DNA of 64,000 bases from Euborellia annulipes. Taxonomy: Eukaryota; Arthropoda; Insecta; Dermaptera; Anisolabididae. A program made the position numbers and the translations under genes. The notes under the pieces were generated by a model. The model was not told the origin of the DNA and searched no databases. It was given only the letters and a program-made list of their open reading frames with translations. The stretch spans positions 1 to 64,000 of the forward strand of contig JAKCPI010002671.1 of NCBI GenBank assembly GCA_023213315.1. Reading direction: 5' to 3'. This document shows, piece by piece, positions 11,677 to 21,388 of this stretch (the stretch's first letter is position 1; every line of letters begins with the position of its first letter).

Positions 11677-12470
11677 AATTAAAATTGTTCAGTAAATAGA
11701 TTTGTATAAATCAAATATTTTATTCCAGTGGATCCTAATGCGCCACAGCATTTTAAATTTTATTGGAGATAAATTTAATTATTTTTAATCCGGGATTGAA
11801 ACCATCTGCTGTTAAAGTCGACCCATTCGACATAAGAGAAGTGGTATTGTACAAATAATAAATAATTAAAGTATTTGTATCACTTCTGATTATTTATTAT
11901 TTCTGAAGATGACACACCAACGAAATATCAATAAATAATATATTGAAACATATCACCTTGTGTTTTTAGATTTAATGAAATTGTGTTTAAACTAGAACCA
12001 ATGGTTACTAGTTTAAATTTAATAAAATAAATTACTATGACTGCTTAAAATAAATAAAAATCTTTTTATTGGTTATTTGGGTTGCCTATCTTCCAGCAAC
12101 CAAATATGAACGAATTAATTAATGAAGGTTAAATATAAAATAATTTTACAATCGCAATCGACATTTAAGGCTTTTCTGACATAATGGCAAATTTTTTTTT
12201 AATTTTAATTAATAAGTTTAAATTTTGCGTTCACATTTCCAGGTCTAATGGATCGCATTCTTTTTCCAATAACAAAAGTTGCTTCACATAAAATTCTATA
12301 ACTCACGAATCAATAGTTAGATTGCTGTCAAATTTATACACGTATCGTTTGAAGGTTAGTACTAAATAAAAATCATATGGAAAAAATTCTAGTAACGTCA
12401 TCTATATGTCATCCTACGGACTTATTGAATGACTGTTACTAGAAGTTAGAAGTTACTCTGAGGATAATAA
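11677..12470. other. AT-rich spacer with a weak hammerhead-like motif
   Basis: No gene is seen. At 11904-11930 CTGAAGATGACACACCAACG is followed by AAA. It resembles the CUGANGA and GAAA boxes of the Penelope-like family but stem II is poor. A 40-base stretch at 12070-12110 is similar to 29737-29773. Confidence 0.3.
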
Positions 12471-12474
12471 TAAT

Positions 12475-12615
12475 AATACTGAGTGGGGTTCCCATTTCCT
12501 TCTTCAAGAGGAGGCATCTCAAATAAAGTTGGATAATTTTTTGCCATGAGGTGGATTTGAACTCGAGTCGTTTTCAACTCAGTGTTATAAACTTAACTGC
12601 TTTATCCCCTCGCCT
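12475..12615 (-). repeat. tRNA-derived SINE or tRNA-like relic (SINE-6)
   Basis: Read on the minus strand, GGCGAGGGGATAAAGCAGTT is followed after about 45 bases by a B-box-like GAGTTCAAATCCAC. The spacing fits a tRNA-like head. A body follows, ending in ATT repeats (12465-12480). It is a single copy here, so the family assignment is tentative. Confidence 0.5.
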
Positions 12616-13154
12616 ACATAAGTATATAAGGTCTCTAAATGTATAAAGAGCCAAAGTGCCCTTAGATATAAAAAATTAATATCTGTAGGGGCGTGGTTTG
12701 GTTTTTGAAAGAGGTCATTGACTTTGCCAAATGATGTTAGCATACAAAAATATTAGATTTTTCTCTTTAATGTGAGATTGTGGCACTCCAAAAATTATAC
12801 TTCTAAGACAAAATATGGAAATGTATTTATTTGAGAAATGGAAAACCTTTCCTGTTTCTTTTTTCAAAAGTTCAATGATAGATCCAAGGAAAAGAACAAA
12901 TTTATTAAGAAATAAATATTAATAAATATTAGCCAGTTGGAGGATCTCTAATCCAAAAGATAATTTAAAAAATTTATTCTTTTTTGTTTTATTTGAGGAA
13001 AAAATTTGATTTATAATTCTGATTCATCTTGCTACTAGATATGTATAGACATGCCTAGTCTAATATTTAAATAACAAGTGAAGAGGATATTTGTTTTGAG
13101 TGTTTTTCTAGAAGGTCGTTTTTTTCTTCTCACTTTGCAGAGCAACGCAGAGCA

Positions 13155-13239
13155 GAGAGAGAGAGAGATATTTATTTGATAAAACTCGAAAACATTGATT
13201 CCAGGGGAGTCTGAGAGAGAAGAGAGAGAGAGAGAGAGA
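13155..13239. repeat. Two GA microsatellites
   Basis: GA runs lie at 13155-13168 and 13213-13239, separated by mixed sequence. Surrounding DNA (13080-13315) is somewhat less AT-rich and could be another small island. The 75-codon minus-strand frame across it runs through the GA tracts and is not convincing. Confidence 0.85.
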
Positions 13240-13558
13240 AGAAGGAAATCGATTCTCGACAACTTGAGCTCTTTCCTCTCATCTCTCTTTAGATTCTGCT
13301 CTTTCGCAACTGACGGCGAATTTATTTATCCTATCTAGTACCAAAAATAATAAATACTAATTTTTTTTTATTTTCAAACCTTTGAAGATTTTTGTATATT
13401 TAAATTGTAAATTATTGTTTTAAAAATAAATTATTATAAATTTTCATCATATTCTTCTATCAAAATTGATAAAAACAAATTTGATAAAAAAAAAACTATC
13501 AAAAGAAATTAGTCTACTTTATTAAAAATAAAATATATTTTACTCTTTTGGTCTAGCC

Positions 13559-13620
13559 CAGGGGTCGGCAACCTGCCCCTCTTTTATCTAAATTGAGTGG
13601 CCCTTCAGCTTGTTCAAAAT
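13559..13620 (+). mobile_element. Left end of a hAT element
   Basis: CAGGGGTCGGCAACCTGCCC is the kind of terminus seen in many animal hAT elements. The matching right terminus was not found nearby, so the element is truncated or interrupted, perhaps by the SINE that starts at 13679. Confidence 0.5.
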
Positions 13621-13678
13621 ATTCATATATAGCCTATTTTAATTTTATTAAAACAAATGAAAATTTCATTTATTAAAA

Positions 13679-13836
13679 GGAGGCTCATTGCTATTCGGAT
13701 AAGCTGTGGTTTACGAATATAGAATTGCTGCCCAACTCGGGTTCAAATCCCACTAGCAGTGAAAATTTTCAAACATTGCCACTGTGTTCTCCGATTCTCG
13801 GTAATTGGACTTAATTAATCTCTGTTTAAAGATAGA
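13679..13836 (+). repeat. tRNA-derived SINE (SINE-5)
   Basis: The head has a weak A-box at about 13692-13706 and a good B-box at about 13739-13750 (GGGTTCAAATCCC), followed by the unique body. It ends in an A-rich tail with TAAATAATAAAG. A clear target duplication was not seen, so borders are approximate. Confidence 0.6.
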
Positions 13837-14519
13837 GAAAAAAAAATAAATAATAAAGTAAAAATATTTTTTTTAAAAGAATTTTAAATGTCGATAGCCT
13901 ATCACTGATAGGTTTGATATTAAATAGATTTATATTAAAATAATGTACTAAAGTATTGTTTTTTTGTGTATTGAACATATATTCTAATTTTTATAAATTT
14001 GATAATTTTATTTAGTAAAAAAATGTTTATAAATGTCTGATGGAGCTCTTGGTAAGATTTTTAAAAATTATTTAAGAAAATTTTTATTAATTAATTTATT
14101 GGCTTATTTATTTAAAAGGCAATATGATTTAAATAAATTTCATCTTTTATCTGAATTCATAGCTTATAATGAGACCAACTTACTCTATGAACAAGAAGAG
14201 ATTTTACCTCAGCTCTGAAAAACAAGTTAAAAAAAAAAACTTTCCTTTCTATTCTTTACTCTAATTTTTTTTTTTTTAATACAAAAGAAACAAATAAATA
14301 GTAAAAAAAATGTCATATAAATTCCGTCCTTCAGAAAGGTTTTCAACCCTTTTATTCTTTTTTTAACCCTTTCTTTTCACCTTTTTACAATAAACGAAAC
14401 AACGTTGCAGGAAAAAAGACTTTCTAAAAATATGTGAAAGTGATTTTTTTTCTTTTATAAATTGAAAATATATTTTTTTATTTTATGAGTATTTTTTTAA
14501 ATAATAGTTCAAGTGCCTC
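13837..14519. other. AT-rich interval
   Basis: The interval is AT-rich with long T and A runs. A 61-codon plus-strand frame at 14033-14218 is leucine, lysine and phenylalanine rich. It has no domain and looks like a chance frame. Confidence 0.5.
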
Positions 14520-15192
14520 TCGCAATCTAAACCTATACAGAACGTGTAATGTAGAAAATTCAGAATATCTGGATCTCAATCATCTAATGAGGCTTTTAAA
14601 TATTAATTTTCCCTGTTTTTGTAAATTTTTAAAATTTGTATTTGAATAACCGGACAACCAGTAGTTTTAATTAGTATATTGAATTTCTACTGAAAAGGTT
14701 GAACTTCAAACTCCTAAGAATTCTAGAAAATTTTTACCGAGTCAATAAAATTCCACAAACATGAAGTGACCCGAGTTTAAAATTTATAGTCTTTTTTCGG
14801 CATCTAAAGCCATTTAGATCCAATCCGTTTTTTAAATTGCCAGCCAATCCGCCTCTCCCCAGGGGATTTTATAAATGGGAAGATGACATATATACTAACA
14901 AAACATTTTGTTTCTTCTTAAGAAGACCTGTTCTAATCTAAATCAATTTAATACAATTAATGTATAATAATAAATATATAAATATAATATATAATAAATA
15001 TATAATAAATAATAATATATTAATATATAATTAAATAAAGTAAAGAAAAATGTGTCGATTTTCAATTTGTGGGACAAATCAACGGATATGTTTTGTTAGA
15101 TATTAATTAAAAATTTTGTTTTATAAGAATTTCCAATAAAATAGACAGAGAAAAACTGAAATGGAAATTTTAAAATTTTAGAAATTTGGCGG
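14520..15192. repeat. Tandem duplication, unit 1 (carries a 227-bp insertion)
   Basis: Bases 14520-14907 and 15135-15192 match 15193-15579 and 15611-15667 almost base for base. Unit 1 holds extra AT-rich DNA at 14908-15134 that is replaced by about 31 bp in unit 2. The extra DNA begins with a palindromic CTTCTTAAGAAG stretch, found inverted near 15997-16025. Within each unit the string TTTCGGCATCTAAAGCCATT matches the central module of the SINEs described below, so the unit may contain an old SINE relic. Confidence 0.9.
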
Positions 15193-15667
15193 TCGCAATC
15201 TAAACCTATACAGAACGTGTAATGTAGAAAATTCAGAATATCTGGATCTCAATCATCTAATGAGGCTTTTAAATATTAATTCCCTGTTTTTGTAAATTTT
15301 TAAAATTTGTATTTGAATAACCGGACAACCAGTAGTTTTAATTAGTATATTGAATTTCTACTGAAAAGGTTGAACTTCAAACTCCTAAGAATTCTAGAAA
15401 ATTTTTACCGAGTCAATAAAATTCCACAAACATGAAGTGACCCGAGTTTAAAATTTATAAGTCTTTTTCGGCATCTAAAGCCATTTAGATCCAATCCGTT
15501 TTTTTAAATTGCCAGCCAATCCGCCTCTCCCCAGGGGATTTTATAAATGGGAAGATGACATATATACTAACAAAACATTGAGCTTAATGAGTGATGCCGA
15601 GAGAATTTCGAATAAAATAGACAGAGAAAAACTGAAATGGAAATTTTAAAATTTTAGAAATTTGGCG
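15193..15667. repeat. Tandem duplication, unit 2
   Basis: This is the downstream copy of the unit at 14520-15192, joined directly head to tail. The few differences in the first 387 bp suggest a fairly recent duplication. No gene is carried. The join at 15192/15193 is the duplication breakpoint. Confidence 0.9.
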
Positions 15668-15775
15668 TTTATAAAAAAATTTTGACATTTTTGTCTTTGT
15701 TTGATTTAAATTTTAATTATTTATTAAAATGATATGGATTTGTGTTAAATTTACTTAGAAATGTATAAGTTATTT

Positions 15776-16025
15776 CCAGGGGCGCCGGAACAAATTTGAA
15801 TCAGAGGGGGGGGGCAAAATTTTAAAAAAAAAAAAAATTTAAAAAAAAAAACTCCTCTAAAAAAAAAAAAAAAAAAAAAAAACTTTTTAAAATAAAAATT
15901 TTAAAAAATTTGCTAGTGATTCAAAAAATTTTTTAGGCTATATAGTAGATTTGTAATAAATTACAGTAGCCTATCATTAAGAGAGATTAAAACAGGTCTT
16001 CTTAAGAAAAAACAAAATGTTACGT
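15776..16025. other. hAT-like end, A-rich tract and inverted 30-mer
   Basis: CAGGGGCGCCGGAACAAATT at 15778 resembles a hAT terminus without a visible partner. A/T runs follow at 15820-15900. At 15997-16025 an inverse copy of the 14904-14937 sequence (around AGGTCTTCTTAAGAA) occurs. No gene is seen. Confidence 0.4.
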
Positions 16026-16070
16026 TTTTTTTTTAACGCGTAGTGTATTTAGTGCTAGTTGCCCTAAAGT

Positions 16071-16351
16071 CAAGGGCGGATACAAGGGCGGGGGGGAAAG
16101 GGGGTAATTACCCCCCCCCCTGAGATTTAAAAAAAATACTTTTTTTCGAAAAAAAAATGTATTTTTAATGTAAAATTTTAAAAATTAATATAATAAGCTT
16201 ACTTAAAAATTTGATTTATATTTATATTCTGGCAAACAAGTACAGAATGCGCCTTTAAATTACCGAAATTAAGAAAAAAATGTGTGCTGTGCGACCAGTC
16301 ACTCCAGATTATCCCCCCCCCCCCCGAGAAACACCTCTGGATCCGCCACTG
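16071..16351 (-). mobile_element. hAT MITE, 281 bp, carrying a HINE hairpin fragment
   Basis: Termini are CAAGGGCGGATAC and, inverted, CAGTGGCGGATCCAGAGG. A perfect 8-bp target duplication CCTAAAGT flanks it (16063-16070 and 16352-16359). The right half contains, inverted, most of the HINE 5' hairpin (about 16238-16310, including GTGCTGTGCGACCAGTCAC). The element at 28812-29059 is the same composite in the other orientation. The orientation given follows the HINE piece. Confidence 0.9.
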
Positions 16352-17628
16352 CCTAAAGTACAAATATTATAATTTAGAAAAATTTAATCGCTAGAAAATT
16401 CAAATTTAAATTTTTTTATTTTTTTAATTATTAGCCAGGAGCAATATTTAAAATTTCAACTAAAATATTTTTAAAAATGAAAATGAGCATGGATGGACAC
16501 TTTCAAGCTATGACGCATGTTAAAAAGATAATCATTTATTTTTTTAGAGGTATCTCTTTGAAAAGTTTTTGCTAGGAGGATAAATTTGTTTGTCACAATA
16601 TTAGCATTTGTTTTAAAGCCTTGGTTTATTCCTACTTAGGTTTCTCTCTCATACTTATCACTAAATCCAATCATTAAATAAAGACATAAATAAAAAAATT
16701 TAAGATAGATAAAAAATTATTTAATTCATTTTTATGCTTATTTTGTTGGTATTTAGAATAAAAAATAATATATTTTTATTTAATATTAAGATAATATTTA
16801 AATTTATATTTATAATAATGATAATACAGAATTTCTATAGTACTAGACATTAATGTTCCATTAAATACAATAATAACTTTACTGTGTTATAAAAACAACA
16901 TAAAATCACTCTCGGTTTTATTTTTGAAAATACTATAATAATTTCACCTTGAAATATTGAATTAAAATTGTGTAGTTTTTTTTTTTTTCAACCGGAAAAG
17001 GACTTCAATATTTATGCTATATTATTACTTGTATCGTTTCAGGTGACACGGAAACATAATAGTATTTTATTAATAACATCTTCATGTCATTGTAAACAAG
17101 GTGATTAAACTCAAACATAATTTTCTAATTTAACATCCTAAATTCTCAAATTAACTTATTATATTTATAATAAATGAGGTATTTCATGCAGAGATCTTTT
17201 ACGGTAGGCTCCGTTACTATTTTACTAAATTAATTGATTATTTAGAAATATTTCATCCCCATCCTCCTTAAATCCTCCTCTCCAGGGGTTTTAAATTTAA
17301 AAAATGGGAAATTAACATATATTTAGAGCTGGTTAGCTATTTTACAAATTATTAGCTCAAGGAATGTAGGTCTAAGGTCACTCACTGATCATGAAAATTT
17401 TTATTTTTGAGAAAAGTGTTTTTATTATACTTTGTTTAGAATATTCTTTTTTTTTTAAATTTAATTATACTCTTTCGAGTATAGAGTCATTTAGAGTTTA
17501 CATACGTCATGTGAATAATAAACTCCTAGTTAGCTTCTACAGTCTTGTTCCTCGATGGCCTCTTATCCCATTATATTTAAGAAAATTGCATGTTTCGATG
17601 ACTACTTTTGGTCTTTCATCATTTAGGT
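16352..17628. other. AT-rich interval with a SINE-like relic
   Basis: Most of it is AT-rich and featureless. At 17262-17335, CCTCTCCAGGGGTTTTAAAT and ATGGGAAATTAACATATA resemble the segments at 14855-14905 and 15525-15575, so a relic of the same repeat is present. The 97-codon frame at 17391-17684 runs into the hAT end and is not a gene. Confidence 0.45.
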
Positions 17629-18219
17629 CAGCGTTTTCCAAACTGGGAGGCGTGGACAAGTCTAAGGGGAGGCGCGAATATTAGCCAAAGCGAGCAATTT
17701 TCCAAATGAAGTTATATATTATATTATTATTACATAATAAATAAGACTGAAAAAAAAAAATATTTTTATTGAGTACTTAAAAATTCAATTAAAAAAAAAC
17801 ATTAATTTTACAAAATTTGAGTGGATACAGAATTCATTTATCAAGATGATGAATTTGGATTTACAAGTATTGAAAAAGAAAAATTTTTGAATTATCTTAT
17901 GATAACTCATTAAAACAAAAATTTCAGACTGCTATGCGGCTCAATTTTAGCTGAATCTCCATTCTTTGTCAAAGAAAACTTTAAAAGAACAACTTCTATT
18001 CGCAACTTCATATTTATGCGTAAAAGGATTTTCTGTATTAGCTGCAATGAAATCGAAATATCGAGTTACTTTAATTGTAGAAAAAGAGCTACGTTTTTGC
18101 CTTTTTATTAATAAACCTTTTAGCAATAAAAATTTTTGTGTTCATTTTATTTTAGGGGGAGGGGGGGCGATTAAATATTTTTGAGGGAGGCGTGGTAAAA
18201 TAAAGTTTAGAAAACACTG
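17629..18219 (+). mobile_element. hAT element, 591 bp, internally deleted
   Basis: Termini are CAGCGTTTTCCAAACT and, inverted, CAGTGTTTTCTAAACTTT. The 8-bp flanks ATTTAGGT (17621-17628) and ATTTCGGT (18220-18227) match at 7 of 8 positions. GGGAGGCG blocks lie inside both ends. The right half keeps a recognisable transposase C-terminus (separate entry), so this is a deletion derivative of an autonomous element and not a simple MITE. Confidence 0.9.
17966..18184 (+). pseudogene. hAT transposase C-terminal relic (dimerisation region)
   Basis: The translated frame contains LFATSYLCVKGFSVLAAMKS followed by KYR and, a little later, VEKELRFCL. This matches the pattern of the hAT C-terminal dimerisation region, as in ZBED5/Buster-like proteins: S-x-YLCE-x-GFS-x-L-x-x-I-K-x-KYR, then VEP-x-LR. 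Here VKGF replaces the usual CE-x-GF. The frame has no ATG at its start, covers only about 70 codons and ends in the terminal repeat. The N-terminal zinc finger and most of the catalytic core are missing, so it cannot be an active transposase. Confidence 0.8.
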
Positions 18220-18299
18220 ATTTCGGTCACCAATCCAATGTTGACCTGTTCTTTCTCCTTAACAGGCCCACCGGGGATTAATATTAAATAAATTTAAAG

Positions 18300-18500
18300 A
18301 GAAAACATGATCCTAAAGACTTTAGGTTTGAAAAAAGTGAGGGGCTTTGGTTTGACAAAGGCAGGAGACATGGTGGGAGATGAAACGCCCCTCGCAACTC
18401 GCTTTGAGTCAATTGGAAACTATAGAGGCCATGCTTGTGGAGTTGATGCAAGAGAGGGGAGGAGTCGAGCAAAAGCCGAGTTTGCGCTTTTCTATTTATA
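18300..18500. other. GC-richer island, possible regulatory element
   Basis: About 200 bp of mixed sequence stands between AT-rich flanks. It includes CTTTGGTTTGACAAAGG, two facing TCF/LEF-like CTTTG sites, at about 18346-18362. Frames of 64 and 80 codons overlap on opposite strands, without recognisable motifs. A conserved regulatory element is plausible; coding is less likely. The following 18501-19174 is AT-rich with no feature. Confidence 0.3.
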
Positions 18501-19279
18501 AAAAAAAAATTAATAATTCCTAACAAAAATTATAAAACAATCAAATCAAATTAAATAACATAATATAATGATAAGTTAAATTTGAAAACTAATAAAATGT
18601 TTTATCAGTTTTAATAATTAAAAAATAATAAATAATTAATTATAAAATAATTAACTGCCATTATTAATATTACATAAGTTTATTTTATTTCCACTTCATT
18701 CAAATTTTCCTTCTTCAATTACAGACGAAATTATTTAAAGAAAATTACATAGTTAGTTAATTTTCTCAACAGCAAAAAAATTTTGGTAGTTAAAAATTTC
18801 CCTTTTTTTTTCTTCTTAAAATTATAATTAAACTTAGTCCACAAAAGTATAATGAATACTTATATAAAAAAACAAAACAAAAAAAAAAAAAAATATGAAT
18901 GAAGAAGAGAAAATTAAAAAAATTCTTCTAGGAGAGGGAGAAAAATAAATGTTCTTTTTTAGAAAAAAAAATATAATTAGAATAATTACATTAATTTTTT
19001 AGATTAGGTTTTAAGATTTTAAACTCACGATATATAGACATTTATTGATATCAATTATAGTTTAATTTGCAGATTAAAAATATTATTAAAAAATAATAAT
19101 CATTGCCATAAAGGGACTAGAATACTTGACTCAAAATTAAATATCATTAGCTGAATGTAATAATGGCACAATACAAAATCTGGTGTGACTGGTCGCACAG
19201 CACTCAACTTTCTCTTACTTTCGGTAGTCGAAAGTTGTGTTCTGTGCTTGTCACACCAGATTTTATTTGTGTTCCCATT

Positions 19280-19494
19280 ACACACACACATACACACAGT
19301 CTTTTCGGAAACTTAGGCCATTTAAGACTTTTTACGATACTCGTTATTTTGTAAATATATCCATAGGGACATTCTTATTTAAGCCATTTGGTTTCCAAAT
19401 GGCTTAAATAAAAATCATCGGACTGCCTGGGATCCGAACCATCGAACCTTGGTATACAAGGTAGTCACGCTACCAACTACACCAAGCCCGAGAG
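19280..19494 (-). repeat. SINE-2 copy nested in HINE G
   Basis: On the minus strand a tRNA-like head starts with GGGCTTGGTGTAGTTGGTAG and has a B-box-like GGTTCGGATCCC. The body has two inverted AAATGGCTTAAATA-type blocks, then the central module with GGCCTAAG and CCGAAAAGAC, then a GTGT-rich tail. It matches 51724-52002 and 20712-20999. The tail is short and merges with CA repeats. Confidence 0.85.
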
Positions 19495-19551
19495 CAGAAT
19501 TCAAGATAAAAATTTATACACATGAGAAGATTTATATTTTGTTACTATTGC

Positions 19552-19815
19552 CAGTGGCGTAGCGAGCTTAACTTGCCCCCGGGGCACAATACCTTTTTAG
19601 CGCCTCCCCCCCCCATTTGAAAAAACCATATAATATTATATGTAAAATATACTCGCAAATTAATAAATAAATAAAGTAAAATAAATAAAGTCATAGGTTC
19701 AAGCTATGCTTTAAATTTGAGACAAAAATATGTAGCAATTTTTTGTTTTGCAGACCATTTGGCGCCCCTTTGTGAGTAGCGCCCGGGGCATGATGACCTC
19801 CCTTGCCCCCCCCTG
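19552..19815. mobile_element. hAT MITE, 264 bp, nested in HINE G
   Basis: Termini are CAGTGGCGTAGCGAGC and, inverted, CAGGGGGGGCAAGGGAGG, with CCCGGGGC blocks just inside. The target duplication is ACTATTGC (19544-19551) and ACTATGGC (19816-19823), 7 of 8. The second copy restores the HINE sequence ATGGCAACC, which fixes the right border. No open frame is present. The minus-strand frame at 19704-19907 crosses the border and is not a gene. Confidence 0.9.
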
Positions 19816-19925
19816 ACTATGGCAACCATTTCTCCTATCTTTCCTATGAAGTAAAAGAGTAAAGTATGCTTCAAAAGCAAAATGAGAATATACACTTTAA
19901 AGTGCATCTAAAAAATTAGTAAGTA

Positions 19926-20711
19926 GTTCTAAAATAAGTTTTTTTTTACCATACTCCCTTTGTTGCAAAATAAATTCACTTGTAATTAAATTTTATTCAT
20001 AGAAGGAAATGAGCGAATAAAAAAATAAATAATTTACTTTATGAAAAATTTTTTTATTAAATTTTTTTTTTTTTTTTAGAATTAATTAAATAAAATAAAT
20101 ATATTCATTCTGTCAACTTAATTTTGACGTTCTTTTTTTTTCTTGCTGTATCAAGATTTAACCTAATTTCCGTTTAATTATTGTTTATTCTTTTAACAAG
20201 ATTGATATTTATATTGCGTTTGTGACAACTTTGTTAAGTGCAACCGTTAAAAAAGTTTTATGTTTAATCTTAATAAGCGAAATCCCGCATAGATTGCTTT
20301 TATTAAAATTAGTATTAATAAAAAACGCCTCGGTAATTAACCTTCAATGAGAAAATATTTGAGAACAAAAAATGGTTTCGCAAGTCAACTATCAAAGGCC
20401 GATCCTTGATGATATACTAACAAACCCGTTTGAGGGACTAATTTATGAAGCAGAATGGCGGATATTTTCATAAAAGGAAAAATATTTAGATGTTTAGATA
20501 ATTCTAATATTGTGGTGAGCACAATAATTAAAAAAAAAAGAAATAAAATTTAAATTAGAAGAAAATTAATTTTATCTAAATTGAATGAATATATTATTGA
20601 ATGAAGTGGGTGTGTGGTGTGCTTTAACTTTAATTAGTATTAATGGCTTTAGATAACTTACTGCCCTTGGCGAATGAGTGACGTAAATGTTTAGTATTTC
20701 CTAAATAATTT
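19926..20711. other. AT-rich interval with a few complex patches
   Basis: Long T and A runs alternate with moderately complex AT-rich stretches (20160-20500). There is no coding frame or element. TA-rich homeodomain-like strings occur, but this composition produces them by chance. Confidence 0.4.
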
Positions 20712-20999
20712 TTTTTTTTTTTTTTTTTTTAGTGAAAAAAAAACATTCACACTTTTTTCTCATTCACACTCACATTCACACATACATTCATACAGTCTTT
20801 TCGGCAAACTTAGGCCATTTAAGACTTTGACGATAACCGTTGCCGAGATATATCTATTGTGGGGTCAGGCATTTCTATTTAAGCCATCTGGTATCCAAAT
20901 GGCTTAAATAAAATCACCGGACTGCCTGAGTCGGGAACTGGGGTGCGACGTTTGGTATAGGAGGTAGGCGCGCTACTTACTACGCCAAACCCGGGGCTT
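20712..20999 (-). repeat. SINE-2, complete, inverted, with poly-A tail
   Basis: The T run at 20712-20731 is the poly-A tail of a minus-strand SINE. Moving right there follow the TGAATG-repeat region, the central module (about 20801-20835), and the paired AAATGGCTTAAATA-type blocks. The tRNA-like head ends near 20999 with an A-box TAGTAAGTAGCG and a degraded B-box. Flanks CTAAATAATTT (20701-20711) and CTAAACAATTT (21000-21010) match at 10 of 11 and look like the target duplication. Confidence 0.9.
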
Positions 21000-21388
21000 C
21001 TAAACAATTTATGTAGGCCTTTTATTGACAATTGTTTTGTTGAATCTGATTTAAATAAGACTTTTGAAATCAAAACATTTTAGTGTTCATTTTCTTCTCT
21101 TTCGATCCAAAGATAATTGCAAGTTATTCTTAGATATGGACACTTAAGATGACTTCTTGAAGTTTAGATTTTATAGACGTCATGTCTAAAAGAAATTCAT
21201 CCGGTAAAAAAAAAAATTGAATCCAAAAGTGCGGATAAATATTGCAAAATCAAGTTATTATAATTCGCCTGTGATTAATAAAAAGTGAAACAAAAAATTC
21301 CCAGTTGTGAAAAATTTGAAAGCGAAAAAAAAAAATTAATTGAATCCTGAAATTCACTTATTTCTTTTTTTAATATTATTTTTGGTTT

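Larger units (their letters stand above)
19175..19925 (+). mobile_element. HINE copy G, split by a SINE and a hAT MITE
   Basis: The HINE 5' hairpin is at 19179-19260. The element continues at 19495-19551 (GAATTCAAGATAAAAATTTA and on), then at 19816-19925 (ATGGCAACCATTTCTCCTAT and on). The two gaps are filled exactly by an inverse SINE-2 (19280-19494) and a hAT MITE (19552-19815). The 3' half is missing. The continuity across both gaps is seen by comparison with copies B and C. Confidence 0.85.
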
